A stretch of 64,000 bases of DNA from Callipepla californica brunnescens (GCA_023055505.1 JALIRH010000076.1:124001-188000), one strand, 5' to 3'; positions 14,350 through 27,560 are shown, counted from the first letter of the stretch. A program made the numbers and translations. The notes: generated from the letters alone by a model not told the origin.

Positions 14350-14398
14350 CGTTGTTTCTTAGGGAAGAAAGGACACATGAAATGAAATTGTCTTAAAT
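14350..14398 (+). pseudogene. gag: Gag nucleocapsid zinc-knuckle remnant
   Basis: One frame here reads a broken CCHC knuckle: Cys, then GKKGH, then Met-Lys, a stop, and Asn-Cys. The second Cys of the motif and the residue before the last Asn-Cys are lost. It lies directly upstream of the protease remnant, as the end of gag should. Soon after it comes an A-rich run (about 14,400-14,425). Confidence 0.5.
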
Positions 14399-14499
14399 AA
14401 ATAAATTAAAAAAAAAAAAAAAAACACGACAGGATGAGGAGGTGTTTAAAGAATAGGGATGTCAGGGGCTATACATCCTGCGGTTGAGACCAGCTAAAA

Positions 14500-14960
14500 A
14501 GCCCTTGATAAGGTTAAAAGTAGGTCCCCAGGCGAAAGAAACTATCTTCCTAATAGATACAGGAGTTGAAAGGTCCACAATACAGAAACTACCTAAAGGG
14601 TGAATAGTAAGCAAGGATAAAAGCCTAGTAGTCAGGGTAAAAGGTGAGCCCTTTTCAGGTCCCAATTGTAAAAAAATAATAATAAAAAAATGTGACGACT
14701 GAAGCTGAAACTAAAATTTGTTTAGGGAATTTTTGAGTGGTCCCCGAGGTAGAACATCACTTACTGGGGAGGGATTTAATAGTGGCATTAGGAATAAACC
14801 TTGCCATAAATGAAGGAGAGAGAGTTTCAAGACTATGTGTTCTCATGCAAAAAGATGAGGAAGGAATCAATCCCCAGGTGTGGCACTCGTAAGGAACCAC
14901 AGGAAAATTGGGAATTCCACCCATAAGCTTGGGGAAATGAGGAACTGTGTAGCTCTCCAA
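14500..14960 (+). pseudogene. pol: Retroviral protease remnant
   Basis: At about 14,540 a frame reads Leu-Ile-Asp-Thr-Gly-Val, the active-site motif of an aspartic protease, after 'ETIF'. Further on, at about 14,760-14,785, another frame reads the C-terminal protease motif LLGRDL. Frame changes and an A-rich insertion separate the two halves. No RT follows. Confidence 0.7.
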
Positions 14961-15169
14961 GAAGTTTATTTACTGTAGCTTATGAAAGTGTTGTTTTTAG
15001 CTTTTGTCTTTTTGTGTGTTCCCCTCAGCAAGAGGGAGGAGTGATTGGAACAGTATTTACATTTGCTTAACAGGTGTGTTGTGTCTTCCTGAGTGGGGGG
15101 GTGGTGAGGTGTTAATTGAGCTTTTAAGTACCTCCATCCCCTCAGTCTAGACCTTTTCTGGGTAGTGAG

Positions 15170-15560
15170 AAATGAGCGACAGTGTAGTCACAATGAAAGG
15201 TGATATGTATTATTTGACCTATTAGAAAGGCATGGTGCCAGACCCTCGTTAACAGGGGTAGACTGGGCACGGCAGAACTGGCATAACTTGCAGAGCGTTT
15301 CAGACAGTATCCTGTAGAAAAACGGTCGTACCCGAGCTGGAAAAGGGAAGGTCTTTATTTGTGCATTATTGGATTTGGCTTTGGTTGCAGCCATAGAATT
15401 CTGTGACTAGCAGTTGAAATCGGAAAGCCAAACTACGGAGTCACTTCAGGAATTGGTTAAAACTGCAGAAATAGACAGATGAACTCAAAAGACAATTAGA
15501 AAATGAAAAACTCTTACTAGAGGCTCTGAAGGGTTACTGTAAGGATAACAGTGACAGTTT
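15170..15560 (+). pseudogene. gag: Gag-like remnant after the protease
   Basis: From an ATG at 15,172, conceptual reading across several stops gives a matrix-like beginning and then a coiled-coil-like stretch (QLENEKLLLEALKGYCKDN at about 15,495-15,550). Such a piece belongs upstream of NC, not downstream of the protease. I infer that the order is disturbed, either by a second copy inserted or by a deletion joining two copies. The gag assignment is tentative. Confidence 0.4.
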
Positions 15561-15779
15561 ACATAGAGTGCCTCAAGAAGAAAAAAATCTATCCTCTAGA
15601 AGGACTGGGAGAAATAAAAGTAAGGTTAGAAGCCTCCCCAACTCAGTTGTGTCCTTTAATAAAAACTGAGTTAATCGGGCAGATGAGGAGGCAAAAAGGG
15701 CAGCACTCTTATACTCTTTAAGAGAGAGGAAATAAGAACCCAAGATGACAAAAAGGAAACACCAAAAATCTGTTCTCAA

Positions 15780-16929
15780 ATAGAAAGAGAGAGCTTTGAG
15801 AAATTAGGAGTAAAATGGACTGATAATAAGTGGATTTTGCCTGATGGCCAGGAATTATTACCCAAGAACTTTGCCCAAAGAATTGTGCAGCAAATGCACC
15901 AGAGAACCCACTGGGGAACTAGGGCACTGGCAGATCATTTCTTGAAATTCTGTGGGTATACAGGGATATTTGAAATAGCAAAGGAAGAAACTAGGGATTG
16001 CTTAATTTGCCAAAAAAGTCAACAAATGAAATCTATGACAAACACCCTCAGGAGGGAGACCATTGGCACACAGAACTTTTGAATGAGAACAGATGGATTT
16101 TACTGAATTACCAAAGGCAGGAAGGTATAGGGATTTGCTAGTAATAGTACAAGTAGGGCCACTGCTCAAACAGTGGACAAACATCTCTTGGAAGACATTA
16201 TCCCTAGATATGGTTTTATAGGAGTAATCGATTCCTCTCAAGGAAACCATTTTACCTCCCAAATTTTAAGAGAGGATGAATGGTACCTTGAAGGCACAGT
16301 TAACAAAGTTGATGTTAGAAACTAAGATGTCTTGGAGTATGCCCAATTCGGAACACGGGATATTCCCCTATGAGATGCTATATGGAATTAAATCAAGGAA
16401 TTGAATTGGATTGAATCTAAACTGGGCATCATAGCTTGAGCAAACAGGTCACTTTAGGAAGAAACTCAGGGACCATAGAAATGCAGGTACTGCTGAAGAG
16501 AGCCGCTGTTTGCATCTCAGTACAGGGGAGATCCCATGAAGATAAGGACAACACAATGGTGGGCAGGGTGGTTGTTGACAACACAATGGAAAGCCCAGAG
16601 AAGATAATTGAAATTGCTGTTTGTAATCTGTGGGGAAGTCTGAGGATAAGGAGGCAGATTTGCTGGCGACATAATGTAATCCCTTTAACATCTGAAGCCA
16701 GGAGATAGAGTGTTAACAAAATAAATAAATAAATATAACCTGGAAAGAAACTTCCTTAACCCTATGTTGGGAGGGACCTTTTCTTGTTACCTTAACTACA
16801 GAGATGGTGGTGCATACTGCGGAGGGAGCCTGGACTCAAGTCTCCTGTATAAAAGGTCCCATCGATACTAAGGACTGGAAAGTTGCATCATCTCCAGGAG
16901 AACTGAAAATACGAATACAACGATAATGC
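15780..16929 (+). pseudogene. pol: Integrase and pol C-terminus remnant
   Basis: The frame at 15,837-16,082 gives an N-terminal integrase region with the zinc-binding pattern: His in QQMHQRTHW, then CLIC. It is followed in other frames by QMDF (first catalytic Asp), a degenerate 'IDSSQGNHFTSQ' at the second catalytic site, and at 16,760-16,930 the C-terminal block WEGPFLVTLTT of the gamma-type integrase end. Several frameshifts and stops make it non-functional. Confidence 0.8.
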
Positions 16930-17296
16930 TCATGCAAAGAACTAAATTTCCTACCTAAAGGATAAGTGTGGATGCTACCCTTTTGTATGATTTATATATG
17001 TTGTTATTGTAAGAAGTGGTGATACCATTGCAGGAGGGGTGTCTGCAAAAGGGGGGCTTTGCAATGAGTTTTTGAGGGTAGGACATCTTATACCAAAGTA
17101 AAAAAAAATAAAATAAAATAAAAAATAAATGGGGACAACAACTCTGAAATTCAGACTCCCAATAGGGGTAAAAGCTATTCGTTCACAGGGTCAAGGGACA
17201 GCTAGGTAAGGGAGCAGAAAATATAACAGTAGAGTACCAACAATAAAACTGGTTGCCCTGTAGCGTTGGACCAGTGAGAGTCCAAGCTGGGAAATC

Positions 17297-18720
17297 TTGG
17301 GCAGGGGTGTGCAGGATGTAACTGCTCGTATGGAGCCCCTGAAGACTATCCTTGCTGCCGAGAAGACAGTTTACTCTGCTGCCGGATGCAACCCAGTAGG
17401 CGGAGGAGGCAGAGGGATGAGAAAACTGTGGGGCATAATAATTCTCCTGACAATACTGAGCTATCCTGACAGTGGGACTGCAAACCCATGCTCAAAGTGC
17501 TACCAATACGTTAAATACCGTCGAACTACAGAATGGGCACTATCGTTCCATACCCACATAAATGTGGCCTGTTATGACAAGGGTTCACTAGAGACTTGTA
17601 TAGTTGCTGGGCATAACCTCTGGTTGGCAGCTAACAAAGGAAAAGGTGGATCCATAAATGGCTGTGTTTGTCCAAAAGAGAGGAGAATATCTGCTTTTCC
17701 AAATCAGGAATGTGGGGATATTCTGATAGCAGCGGAGTCCAGGATCAATATAAGGAAGAGCTAGTAAAAAAATGTTACCAAGCAGTTGCAAGTCAGGCAA
17801 AGGATACAGGAAAACAAAGTCACCTCTCTATGATGAGGTGAGAAAAAAATCCTAGGAGAATCTGGATTTACCAAGGGAGCCAACCTGTTTATGAGGATCT
17901 CAAATGACAGAACAATGGCTCTGGAGGGGGGAGGAATTAGAGCCAAGGCAATTGTTAAATTGGAATCATACTCATAGGTCAACCAAAATGAAACCTGAAG
18001 GATGGATGCTTAGTTACAAGGTTATTGGACAAATCTGTATATCTAGAGAAGGAAAACAGTTCAAATGATGTTTAGGAGCTACCCCCTGCAAAATGGTATT
18101 AACCACAAACTCCATGGAGGGGCCGGGATATTGGTGACCTGTCTCTCCCCAAGGAAAAGAATTTTGGGAAGAGCTGGGAAGGAATGCCTCAGATTGGAGG
18201 TCTCCTGACAGACTATTTTGGATCTGTGTTAAATGAGCATATAACCGATTGCCAAAGGACTGGAAAGGCACATGTACTATTGGGGTAGACAAAAGAAAAG
18301 AATTGCACGTGTTTCAGTTCAGAGGTGGAACTCAATTCTAAAAGATGATTGGTAGAATCAATTACTTGGGGATGCATGGTGAAAATGACTGTGTTTCATA
18401 ATATTGTGCGGGATGATTGGACTAATATTCTTACCCTGTATGATTCCATGCCTTATTCGGATAATACATTCAGTGATACAAGGAATGCGGATTTCTGCAA
18501 TGCCAGTTAATCTAGAAAAAGCCATGGCCGGAAAGACCCACAAATTAATGATTGTAAAAACCAAAGCAGCTCCATTTTTACTAGCTGCTAGAAAAGCAGC
18601 ATTGACTTTAGAATACAAGACACGAATCACTGATGGGATCAAAAAGGAAATGGGGGATTGTAAAACATGTGAATGTGATTCGTGTCAAAGGACACAGAGT
18701 CAAAGATACTGATACAGTAC
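17297..18720 (+). pseudogene. env: Env remnant of the degraded retrovirus
   Basis: The open frame at 17,297-17,764 carries, from an internal Met at 17,417, a hydrophobic signal-like segment (LWGIIILLTILSY) followed by a Cys-rich start (CSKCYQY, further Cys residues). It then breaks. A second open piece at 18,404-18,712 ends in the Cys-rich stretch CKTCECDSC, but its role is unclear. Its place after the integrase end and before the LTR-like segment supports env. I could not identify a fusion peptide or a CX6CC motif. Confidence 0.6.
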
Positions 18721-18879
18721 CTTTAATTCCAATCAGTAGATAAAATTGACTAAAGGAATAGAATTTCCTTATAAGGCATGAAAGGATAAACTAGGAACAG
18801 AACTCTATCTGCATCTCAAACACTCAGAATCAGAGGGCATTAAGGAAGACAAACAGCTTTCATCCCAAAGGCCACCTGA

Positions 18880-19135
18880 AGGAATGTGCAACCCCCCTAG
18901 CGACTGGCCACACAAGCATAGAAGAATAAAATGATTGTCCAAGAGGAGGAGGGGACTTCAAGAAATTTTAAATAAGACACTGTATAAAAGAAGAGGGAAC
19001 CATCTTCTCGGTGTGTGTCGCTGGTGGAGCGGAGACTCCCCGGCACACCCAGCCCTGCTTGCTTATTGCTTTTCACCTTTTGATTGTAATAAAATATTTC
19101 AAAAACTCCGATTGGACTGTGAGCATTTATGACAG
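18880..19135 (+). mobile_element. LTR-like end of the degraded retrovirus
   Basis: The segment has a TATA box (tgtataaaag near 18,982), a GC-richer R-like stretch (ggtgtgtgtcgctggtggag) and an AATAAA at about 19,089-19,094. This order is typical of an LTR. Its left and right ends are approximate, because no second copy was found for comparison and no target duplication was identified. Confidence 0.55.
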
Positions 19136-22100
19136 CCCTAATGGAGCTGAGAAATGGCAAAAAAACAGCCTAGATTGTATGTGCATAAGACTCCTCCCAT
19201 GATTGTACTGTGAAAACTGACTCTGCTCGAAGAAACAGGACTCCTTTTTTCTCTCAGAAATGAAATTTGATGTTCTAAAATTTTCATATTCTGTAGCTCA
19301 GCAACAGTTTCATTATTTTTAGTCAGACAAGGAACTGTTTTCAAATATGTTCTGAAATGCACAAATCCTAACATTTAGAGCAGTTTTGTGTTTCCCCGCA
19401 AAAAGAAACACATTGGAGGACTAATAAATCACCTCTAAGGATTATGACTTCTTCCACCAAGACTGAATAGAGATCAATTACTTCCAAGCCACTCTGCCTT
19501 TTCCTAAGTGCCACTGTTGCTTAATCGATTATCTGTGTTTAATGAGGTAGAAAAACAGCAGAGAATGGGAGAGGCTTTTTTCAGCAGAGAAATGTTCCAC
19601 GTTGAGCGGTACTTGAGAGGGGAGAAGACTGACCTGTGCTGGAGCCAGGACCATGAAAATCCAGACGGTACAGTAGCAGAGGTAGACCCAGGCTGCACTG
19701 TAAAGGTAAGACAGAACTCCACATAAGTGTAAAAGATTTCTAACTCTAGATGAGGAAGACATCTAGGAAGAAAAAAGTCACTTGTCCCATTTTGCAAAGT
19801 ATCTTCATCACAGAGCAGTTTGAACAGTATGACAGGAGGAAGGATTCCTGGCTCTGGCTCCAACCAGGACCTCTCTCTTCCCTCACTCATTACCTCTCTA
19901 AAAGCTGTGCCTTTTTAGTGAAGCTGCATCTCCTCCTACCTGGCCCACACCAGGCTCCTTCTCCGTAAGTTAAAGGAGCATGGGCAGTGGGGTGCCAGGG
20001 GCTTGGGCATGGAGCCCTGCTGGTGGGCACGTCACTGAGTTACACAGCGAGGAAGAGGTTGTGCTACAGGACAAGGAAAGGAAACACCTGAGAGTTACAG
20101 GTCAACACAACACAGAGGGTGTGAAGGGATCATAAACGCCTGTGAGTCCCCCTGCACGAAACATACAGGACCTAACTTATCCTATTTCTTCTCCTTCTCA
20201 GAAAGGAACTTGGGATCCCTCTCACAGCTTTTCTCTCTCAGTTTCCAGCAAGGAACTCAGGACTCATCTTTAGAATTTGAAGGAAGGCTTCCACAGGGAA
20301 TACAAACTTGAACATTTTCTCTGCGTTCCCTTGCTCTTGAATTCTTCAGACACACCTGCTTGCAATGCTGAGTCCTGTTGTGGACTGGACTAGTAACTCG
20401 TGCATGAAGCTCAGGCAAACAACTGCTGTAGAATTCTCAGACATTATTACATCCCCAAAGGCAGCAGTTGATAATAACAAGTAACAATTTATGATATAAT
20501 AATAAATGAGACACAATTTAGGCAAGAAAGACATGTGATACTAGAGAAGTTTTCCTTACTAGAGAAAGGGATAAGATAATGAATTAATTTATTAGGGAGT
20601 TCGAATGAAGTGTAGTGGATTCCTCACCACTGATTCTTAAAACAAAGCTGGGAAGCTTCTCAGCCAAATCTGCCCTAATTCCAATGAGGGTTAGTTCAAG
20701 AAAATCCCACAGTTTTCATTAGAGTAGTTGGGCAGCATGACCCTAAAGCTCACCAAGTCCTTCCAGGCTGCTCAGCCAGCTTCAGCACGCAGCAAGCTGA
20801 TGGCAACTAGCCATTAAAGGAGGAGCTGTATCACGAGGAAAACAAGAGAAAAACAGTCCTAACTCCCAAGTTCTTCAGTGTTCCTACAACTGAACTTCAG
20901 TTTTCCATGTGCCAGGAGGCCTGAAGCGGATTGTAAAGAGTAGTTTCCACTAGTTTTTGTCTTCCAGAATCCCAACACCTCAGTGTTGTTGGGAATCACA
21001 TAAGATGTCCAGACTACTGGGAAGCCAATCAGAGCAGGGTGTTTTCAGTCTGAACAAATTAAACTACCAGAATTTCGCTACCTGGGCTAGTCCTGGGTCC
21101 AGCTGGTAAGTGGCAGGCCATAGCTTAGCAGCTGTCATTGCCTCCAGTACATATGCAGCAATCAGCTGGTATTTATTTAAACCACAATTACCTTCTCATT
21201 AGCTCTGGAATTCTTATGATGGGGCCTCCCTTTGATCACTGCCACACACTTCCCCAGGAGGCTTTGTTTCATTTTGGATGAGACTGGGGGGACAACAGAT
21301 AAACCAGTTTGTGCTGATAGAAATAACCTCTGGAAATGCGCAGATGCCCCAACTATGCCTATGTTTGCAGCATCAGTTTGAAGTATATTTTGAATGCTTC
21401 CACAGAACATGTTTTGCGTGCCACCAGCAGAAACATCTCAAGTATGTTTGTATCTACCAGCCCTTCATTTCATGAACTGCCATGGGGGAGTTGTTTTGAT
21501 TCGTCTTTTGTTATTACTGCTACTGTGATGTGGTTGTTCCAACCACTTCATCTGTAGAAAGGCCAAGCCAAGGGGATTTGAATTAAACCCAATACACCGA
21601 ATTGTTTCTCATTCACTGAAGATATAGCTAATTGGTGTCAGTCAACTGGCAATTTAGCCACTGGCTTTTCTTTTGCTTTCCTTTATTTTCCTTAAATTTA
21701 TGTCACATAAATTATTTTATCTCTGTAAATTACATATTTCCCCTTTCTTTTTCCCTCTATAGCAAAAATGAAACCAGAGCCTTCATAAATCGCAAAGGAC
21801 AGTAAGAAATTCAACATCTGCCTACAGAAGTGTAAGCAATATTTTAAACAAAGGCATATTCAGTGCACCTAGAGAAGCATTTGGCTGGCTGATAATTCTC
21901 TGCAGAAAACTAGAGGAAACCCACGAGTCTACTGACTGGGACACTGACTGTCAACATGAAAGAACCACAAACAAATGCCACCACTAATTGCTTGCCTAGT
22001 TGACATGATAGGAAATCATTGTAAAATAACTAGGGTAAGAGTTGTTAAAATACTCTGGTCCTAGATTTTTACTTTGCACATCTCCAAGAAACTTGCTATA

Positions 22101-25100
22101 TTTTGGGATCAGTGAACATTTTTCATTATTAAGAGAAAAAGAAACGAAAAGACTTGGGTACATTCCAACAGAAAAAAGGCGATTTTTGAGCTCCCCCCAA
22201 AGGATGGAAAGGTATTTTCTACCCTGTGACAAAGCCAGAGGACACTTGTACTTGAGTATAGTAAGCATGAGTGTTTTATAATGGCACAGGCACTTGAGAA
22301 CCTGGAAATGTACCATGCTGTCCTGGTGACAGTGGTTCTGGGAGGTCTGGATTCAGCTGAGATCACTGCTCCACCTGCAAGTTAAATACATCTGTATCCC
22401 CAGGAGATACATGGTCCCTCCCAGATTATATCCATGCCAAATTGTCAACTGTCTGATTCTGTATCTAAGATGGAGAGAAAACACATTTACACACAGGCAG
22501 AAACACAGTTAAGTGTACTTGGATGTTTTGCCTTTATTAAAGTTTCACTTTGGATGCCCATTTTGCTCCCCCAAACCCCCTCTGAAGATATTTCTGAGGT
22601 CTGGCTGCTTGGAGAGTTTGATCTCAGTACCTTTATGTTCAATGATAGCACAAACATACTCAAGCCAGCTCCCTGACTCATTTGTAACCACTTATCTGAG
22701 TTGAAGATCTTTCACTAAAATGAGTACGCTTCTGGGAAACATTCATCATCAACAACTCAGGATCTCACTCAAAAGCCCTAAGCCTCTCTGGAGCTGAGAT
22801 ATGAAGGAAATTCATTCTGTTGAGAATCAGAGCTCTTCAACCAAAGAGAAAGTCTAGCAATTTACCTTTAAAATATATATTTTGATTGTTCAGTCCACAT
22901 CTTGAATGGCAGAGCAGTGCAAACCCATGATTTCTGAAAGCGTCTGGCAAATCTCAACTCAAGACACCATTCCTGAGAGAATGCCAAAGCTGTAAGTAAT
23001 TTCAGAAGCTGTTCTATTAAGAACAAAAGCAGCAGTTCAGTGTTTTCATACGGTTAAGTCTAGATTAGAAGATGTGTAGCAAATTCCCTCAAGACACACA
23101 GAGATGAATCATGAAAAACAAATTGGCAAGCTTCTTATTAAAGCAAGAGAAAACACAACATCATGCAATCAGAGCAATAAAGAAGCTCCAAGCTCTACAT
23201 CAGCTGGAATAATCAAATCAAAGCAACATAAAAATACACACGCAGACAAGAATGGCAGACAATCAAAAGCAAAGGAGCTCAGCAGCTGATAAATCCTGCT
23301 TGGAATAGAGTGCATCACATACATTTTGGATATAAATTCTGCCCCAGCTCATCAGAAAAATTTAAACCTGCTCACTATAGTCCATGAATGAAAAGATGTA
23401 AAGGAGCTGTACACGTGTTAAAACCACACTGGGCTCTGTGGTGACTCTCCCCAGCAGGACAGGGCTCCACACCCACCATCAGTAAACCTGTAAGACTTTG
23501 GCCAAGAACATGCAGGAACAAGAGGGTTGCATGTCCCTGAAGTAGCCACAGCATGCAGAACTTCCATGAGTAAAATCAGTTATCCAAGGGCTTCTAGGTT
23601 GTGTTCCTGAGCTGCGGTATTACTAAGGGGAGGTTGCTCATTTCTGATTGAGTCAATAAAGAATGTGAATAACAGAGCAATCTGTCAAATTTGCCACCAT
23701 GTGCTTTACCGAGCAGTTCAAAGTAAGAAAACAAAGTATTTCTTAGAAAAAAGGCTGTCGGCAGGAAAACTGCTCATACTGTAGCTGTACCTGAAGTTGG
23801 AGACATGGAGATCAAGAGTTCAACTCCAACAGGTAAGAAAAAGTGATTGGTAGTGCAGCAGTGCAGGATTAAAAGCGGAGAGCCTTGCCTAAGAAGGGCA
23901 TGCTGCAGCAGCACACTCAGTGATGAGAGCACTTCATGAAAGGCAATCTATCTGCTTAGCATTTCACTGCAAGAATATGTAGTGAGGTCCTGCAGCTCCT
24001 CTAATACAACTACTTTCTCCAAAACACCAATTCAGAAATGAATGACACATCATTAGCATTGTACTTGGAAGGCCTAAGATGATCCAAGAGAGTAGACTCT
24101 GCAGCTTGACTAAGCTACTGCTCTGTGCCATTCATTTATACCGTGTGCTCCAAGTCAGGTGGGTACTACTGAGAACTCAACATTGCTGATTTTTATACAA
24201 GAGGATTCAGAAGATCAGAAAATGCAATAAAATGGAAAGATACTGCAAAGGAAAACCCCATCTGTTCATCACCCATAAACCGTTGCATGGTAATTTTTAG
24301 TTTACCTACACCAGAAGCGTTAGTTTTATTTACTAAGCACGATTTCTAAACTAAAAGGCTTTTGCTGTTGTCGTTATTGTTGTTGTTTTAAGAGGGACAT
24401 AAGGGAGATCACATACAGCTTATCCAAATTAGCTACTCAAATATAGCTTTACCTGTAGACAAGCCCCTTGAAGTATGAGTACAACTAGCTAAACCTAGAT
24501 TAGATTCCATCTGGATGCCTCTGCTGTCATTGCCAATGCAGGCGTAGCTTCAAGGTTTTCATCATGGACTGCATAATTTTCTCTGCAAATACAAAAGATC
24601 ACGGAGCAGGCTTATGTTGTCCACACGGGAGGCTCTGCTTGCTCTGTGCTAGGATTATTTCCTTTGGCATATGAAAGCTGGGTCCCTCTGTCATTCAGTC
24701 ATTTCTCTTGAGACCTCATAGTTCCACCTGGAGCAGCAGTTTGTACCTCCAGTTCAGGTTCACCAGCCAATTTAGGTGGGACTGTGCAGCCCCTCACCAT
24801 CTCCAGCAACATCCCCCTACCCATATACACATCTGTCCCACAGAGAAGTGAAGTTCACAGAGCTTATCCACAGCACAGCTTCTCAGTTCACAACTCAGGG
24901 CACTGATAGAAATTGCCACTGTTTCTTATGAAAGGTTTATTAAGCCTGCTTCTAGCTAATCCAATCTAAGAAATATCTTTTAACCTCTTATTCCCTCGCT
25001 ACATAATCACAGGTCGAGTTACAACACACGAATTTAGATGTGAATCAGTTTTCCCTGATGACTTTCACATCTATATACATGAAGAAAATGATAAAGAATT

Positions 25101-26544
25101 TAAACATCTGTTCTTTAGTTAGACTCATCCTTCAGAGTTATATGAAAATGATAATAATTATTAAAAGGAATATTATACACTCCCACAGTTCAAAATTTCC
25201 AAATACATCATTTGTTCCCCTCAGTGCTGCTCACCACCAGTTTCTCAACCAAGCCATGCATTTAGCTGTTTCTAATCTACTTCTCTGACTTGACAGAAAT
25301 TGTTTAAGGGGTGAGTGTCAGAAATCTCAACAGAATGGTTTTTCTGTCTCTAACTACTCTGCTTGTACTCCCAGAGTACGGGGATTTATATACACATCAG
25401 TAAACACTATCTGCTGGCTGGGTACATCGCAGTATTTCTCATCTGTCTTCCTCTAGTGGCTCTATCTATCCTGCATTACAGTACCACTAGAGGAACTCAC
25501 TCTAAAGATTAACACAGTAAACATCTTGGAAAACACAGCCTGACTTCATTTTAACATCTCACGAGGACACGAGACACCAAAGCACTGCTATTACCCACGT
25601 TACACAGAAATCAGCTCACAAAGCAATGAGCTGCAAAGGCAAGTGCTTTGTTAGGAAGAACAACCTGATTTCTGCCACAGCAAACTGCTACAGGTTTACT
25701 ACGCTTCCTTACCCAGAGATCTAAATTCTCTTGCTTCCTTTGCAGAATTTACACAAACTGCTAAGGAGGGATCTACACTTTTTCCTCTTCCTATGCCCAC
25801 TACAACAAAACATAAGCTATCTTGCTGTCTTTAGCAAAGTGCTGCAAAATGGTAACCTTGTAATGATATTTATGCTCCAGTGTACCTGACATGGCAGCAA
25901 ACCACCTGAGAAAGCCTCTTCTACAAATGCAGCTGGTGACATCCCACAGACTGACAGGGAAAAAGTTCTTAGTGGAATTTTTTTTTGTGGCTCAGCTGTT
26001 GAGAGCTCAGTGCCAGTCCAGAAAATGCTGGAGGACTGAGAGGGGTGGGAAAAAAAAAAAAAAAAAAAAAAAAAAAAGCAATAAAACAAACAGCCCTCGT
26101 CCAGGCCTTTTCCCTTTTTTTAACACTGCCTTGCCTTGTTCAGAAGTACTTGGCTTTAAAAGCTTTAAAAGCACGTGGGAGCCAGAGGAGTGACTCACAG
26201 GAGATGGGGGATTCACCCGTGATGATGACACTTGCACTTCTGTCTTCTCAATGATGCTGTGTCACTCCTCCTTGCAGAGATACCATAAGAGAAGGAAGGA
26301 GACAAGAAGTCTGCCTTCCAGAGCTCCCTGCCCACAGACCTTATATAACGGGAGGCCTAGATGAGATTTACCTATAATACCATTTCTCACATTACCCTCC
26401 TCCACATCCTGCTCTCTACTGAGCTCTGCTACAGACAGAGCCAGAATGCTCCCACCTGTTGTTCAACACCCCACCAAACCGAGTGCGTGAACACAGCGGT
26501 GCTGAAAACACCGTGCTTTGTTGTTACTACAGGACCCGAGGGAA
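19136..26544. other. Long spacer without recognised gene
   Basis: I find no coding exon, RNA gene or full repeat here. The DNA is AT-leaning. A homopolymer run of 28 A lies at 26,050-26,077. Short open frames such as 19,504-19,890 (minus) lack any recognisable domain. Confidence 0.5.
26050..26077. repeat. Poly(A) tract, 28 bp
   Basis: Uninterrupted A28. No retrocopy was recognised directly upstream, so I treat it as a simple repeat rather than the tail of an inserted transcript. Confidence 0.9.
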
Positions 26545-26765
26545 CAGCGTGGAGCTGCGTCGGGCGGGGGGAAGTGGGGGAAGGCTCTTCACCATCACTG
26601 CCCAAGGGCAGTGGGCACGGCCTTGAGTTCTGCAGTTCTGGAAGTATCTGAGCAGCGCTTCCAGACATGGAGACTGAATACAGGACGGTGCTGCGTGGAG
26701 CCAGGGGTCGAACTCCAGCGATCCTCGGGGTCGCTTCCATTTTGAGATATTCCGTGATCCCATAA
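26545..26765 (+). repeat. CR1 LINE fragment, 3' end
   Basis: This is a sense CR1 3' end: 'ggctcttcacc', 'gggcagtgggcacggcc', a worn 'gagcagcgcttccagacatgg', then 'gtggagccaggggtcgaactc' and 'cgcttccattttgagatattccgtgat'. It ends about 100 bp before the CpG island. Confidence 0.85.
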
Positions 26766-26859
26766 AATTACACTACCCCCCGCGGGACCAGTTTGCTCAA
26801 GGTTTTCACAGCACTTGTTGGTGCCCAGGGCAGCGCATAACCCTAACGAACAGGGCAGA

Positions 26860-27560
26860 CATTCACTTCTCACGGCCGCCCGCTCGGCTCACAGACCGCC
26901 GCCATTTTCGGCAGCGGGGCAGAGCCCGGCGGAAGGAGGCAGGAGACAGGAAGTCCGCCCCAGCCGGGCACCTTCCCCGCCGCTCCCGCTGTGTGCCGGC
27001 CGGGCCGGGGGCGGCGCTTCGGCGGGGCCGCGTCGGCCCTGCCCCCCGCGGGCACGCGCCCGTGTTCCGTGGGAGCGCGGAAGGAGCGCGCAGGGTCGAG
27101 CCCCCCCGCGCCCCGGGGCTCCCTGCCTCCCCTCCTCCCCCCCCGCGCCGGCTTTGTGCCGCCGCTGTCGCTTTGCGGGCGTCGGCGGGGCCGGGAATGT
27201 CGGGCGCTCGAGACGGCCGCGCCTCCTCCTTCTCCGGTGCCGTGCGCGTGATGGCGGCAGCCGCCGCGGCAGAGGTGAGCGGCGCCGGGAGCAGCAGCGG
27301 CGATACCTCCGGCACTGGCGAGGAGGAGAGGATGAGGCGCCTTTTCCAGACGTGCGACGGTGACGGGGACGGCTTCATGAAGTTGAGGCGGCGGACGCAG
27401 ACCGCCCCCTGCTCCCCGCCGGCAGCTCGCTGCCTCCCGAGGGCGGTGGGCGAGCTCCTCCGCCGTCCCCGCGTGGCCGTGGGCTCGGCCGTGCCTGGGA
27501 GCTGCCCTGCTCGGGGCTGCGGGAGCGACACAGCGGCGGCTGTGCTGAGTTCGCACGGTT
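26860..27560. promoter_or_regulatory. CpG island, probable host promoter
   Basis: The stretch is very GC-rich and dense in CG dinucleotides, unlike the AT-leaning sequence on either side. Open frames run on both strands for up to 280 codons, as expected from GC-rich DNA without stops; I do not call them genes. It contains the MCC-like exon 1, so it is probably that gene's promoter and 5' UTR. No TATA box was chosen as a start site. Confidence 0.8.
27251..27381 (+). CDS. MCC: MCC-like first coding exon
   Basis: From the ATG at 27,251 the frame reads an Ala run, a Ser/Gly-rich stretch, then EEERMRRLFQTCDGDGDGF, the start of an EF hand. As I recall it, this matches the N-terminus of the long isoform of MCC, a coiled-coil protein linked to Wnt signalling and cell migration. 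I place the donor at 27,382 (AA|GTTGAG), which leaves phase 2 and fits the acceptor at 33,752. The donor is weak. Joined to exon 2, the first EF-hand loop would be one residue shorter than in human MCC. The frame stays open upstream of this ATG, but the MAAAA start fits the family best. Confidence 0.7.

Larger units (their letters stand above)
14181..19135 (+). mobile_element. Degraded class I endogenous retrovirus (mosaic)
   Basis: This region holds retroviral pieces in sense orientation: an NC zinc-knuckle remnant near 14,350, protease at about 14,500-14,830, a gag-like stretch at 15,170-15,560, the integrase and pol end at 15,780-16,930, env from 17,297 and an LTR-like end up to about 19,135. 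Stops and frameshifts are spread through all parts. No RT catalytic segment was seen, and no matching 5' LTR was found. It differs in sequence from the intact provirus at 51.7-60.2 kb, so it belongs to another family. The gag-like piece after the protease suggests two copies joined or a rearrangement. Confidence 0.8.

Noticed and set aside
14181..14410. 5' LTR of the degraded retrovirus
   Set aside because: Compared with 18,880-19,135, no shared stretch was found, and a zinc-knuckle remnant lies inside it, so it is gag rather than LTR.
26050..26077. A28 as the tail of a retrocopied transcript
   Set aside because: No coding or exon-like sequence precedes it and no flanking duplication was found.
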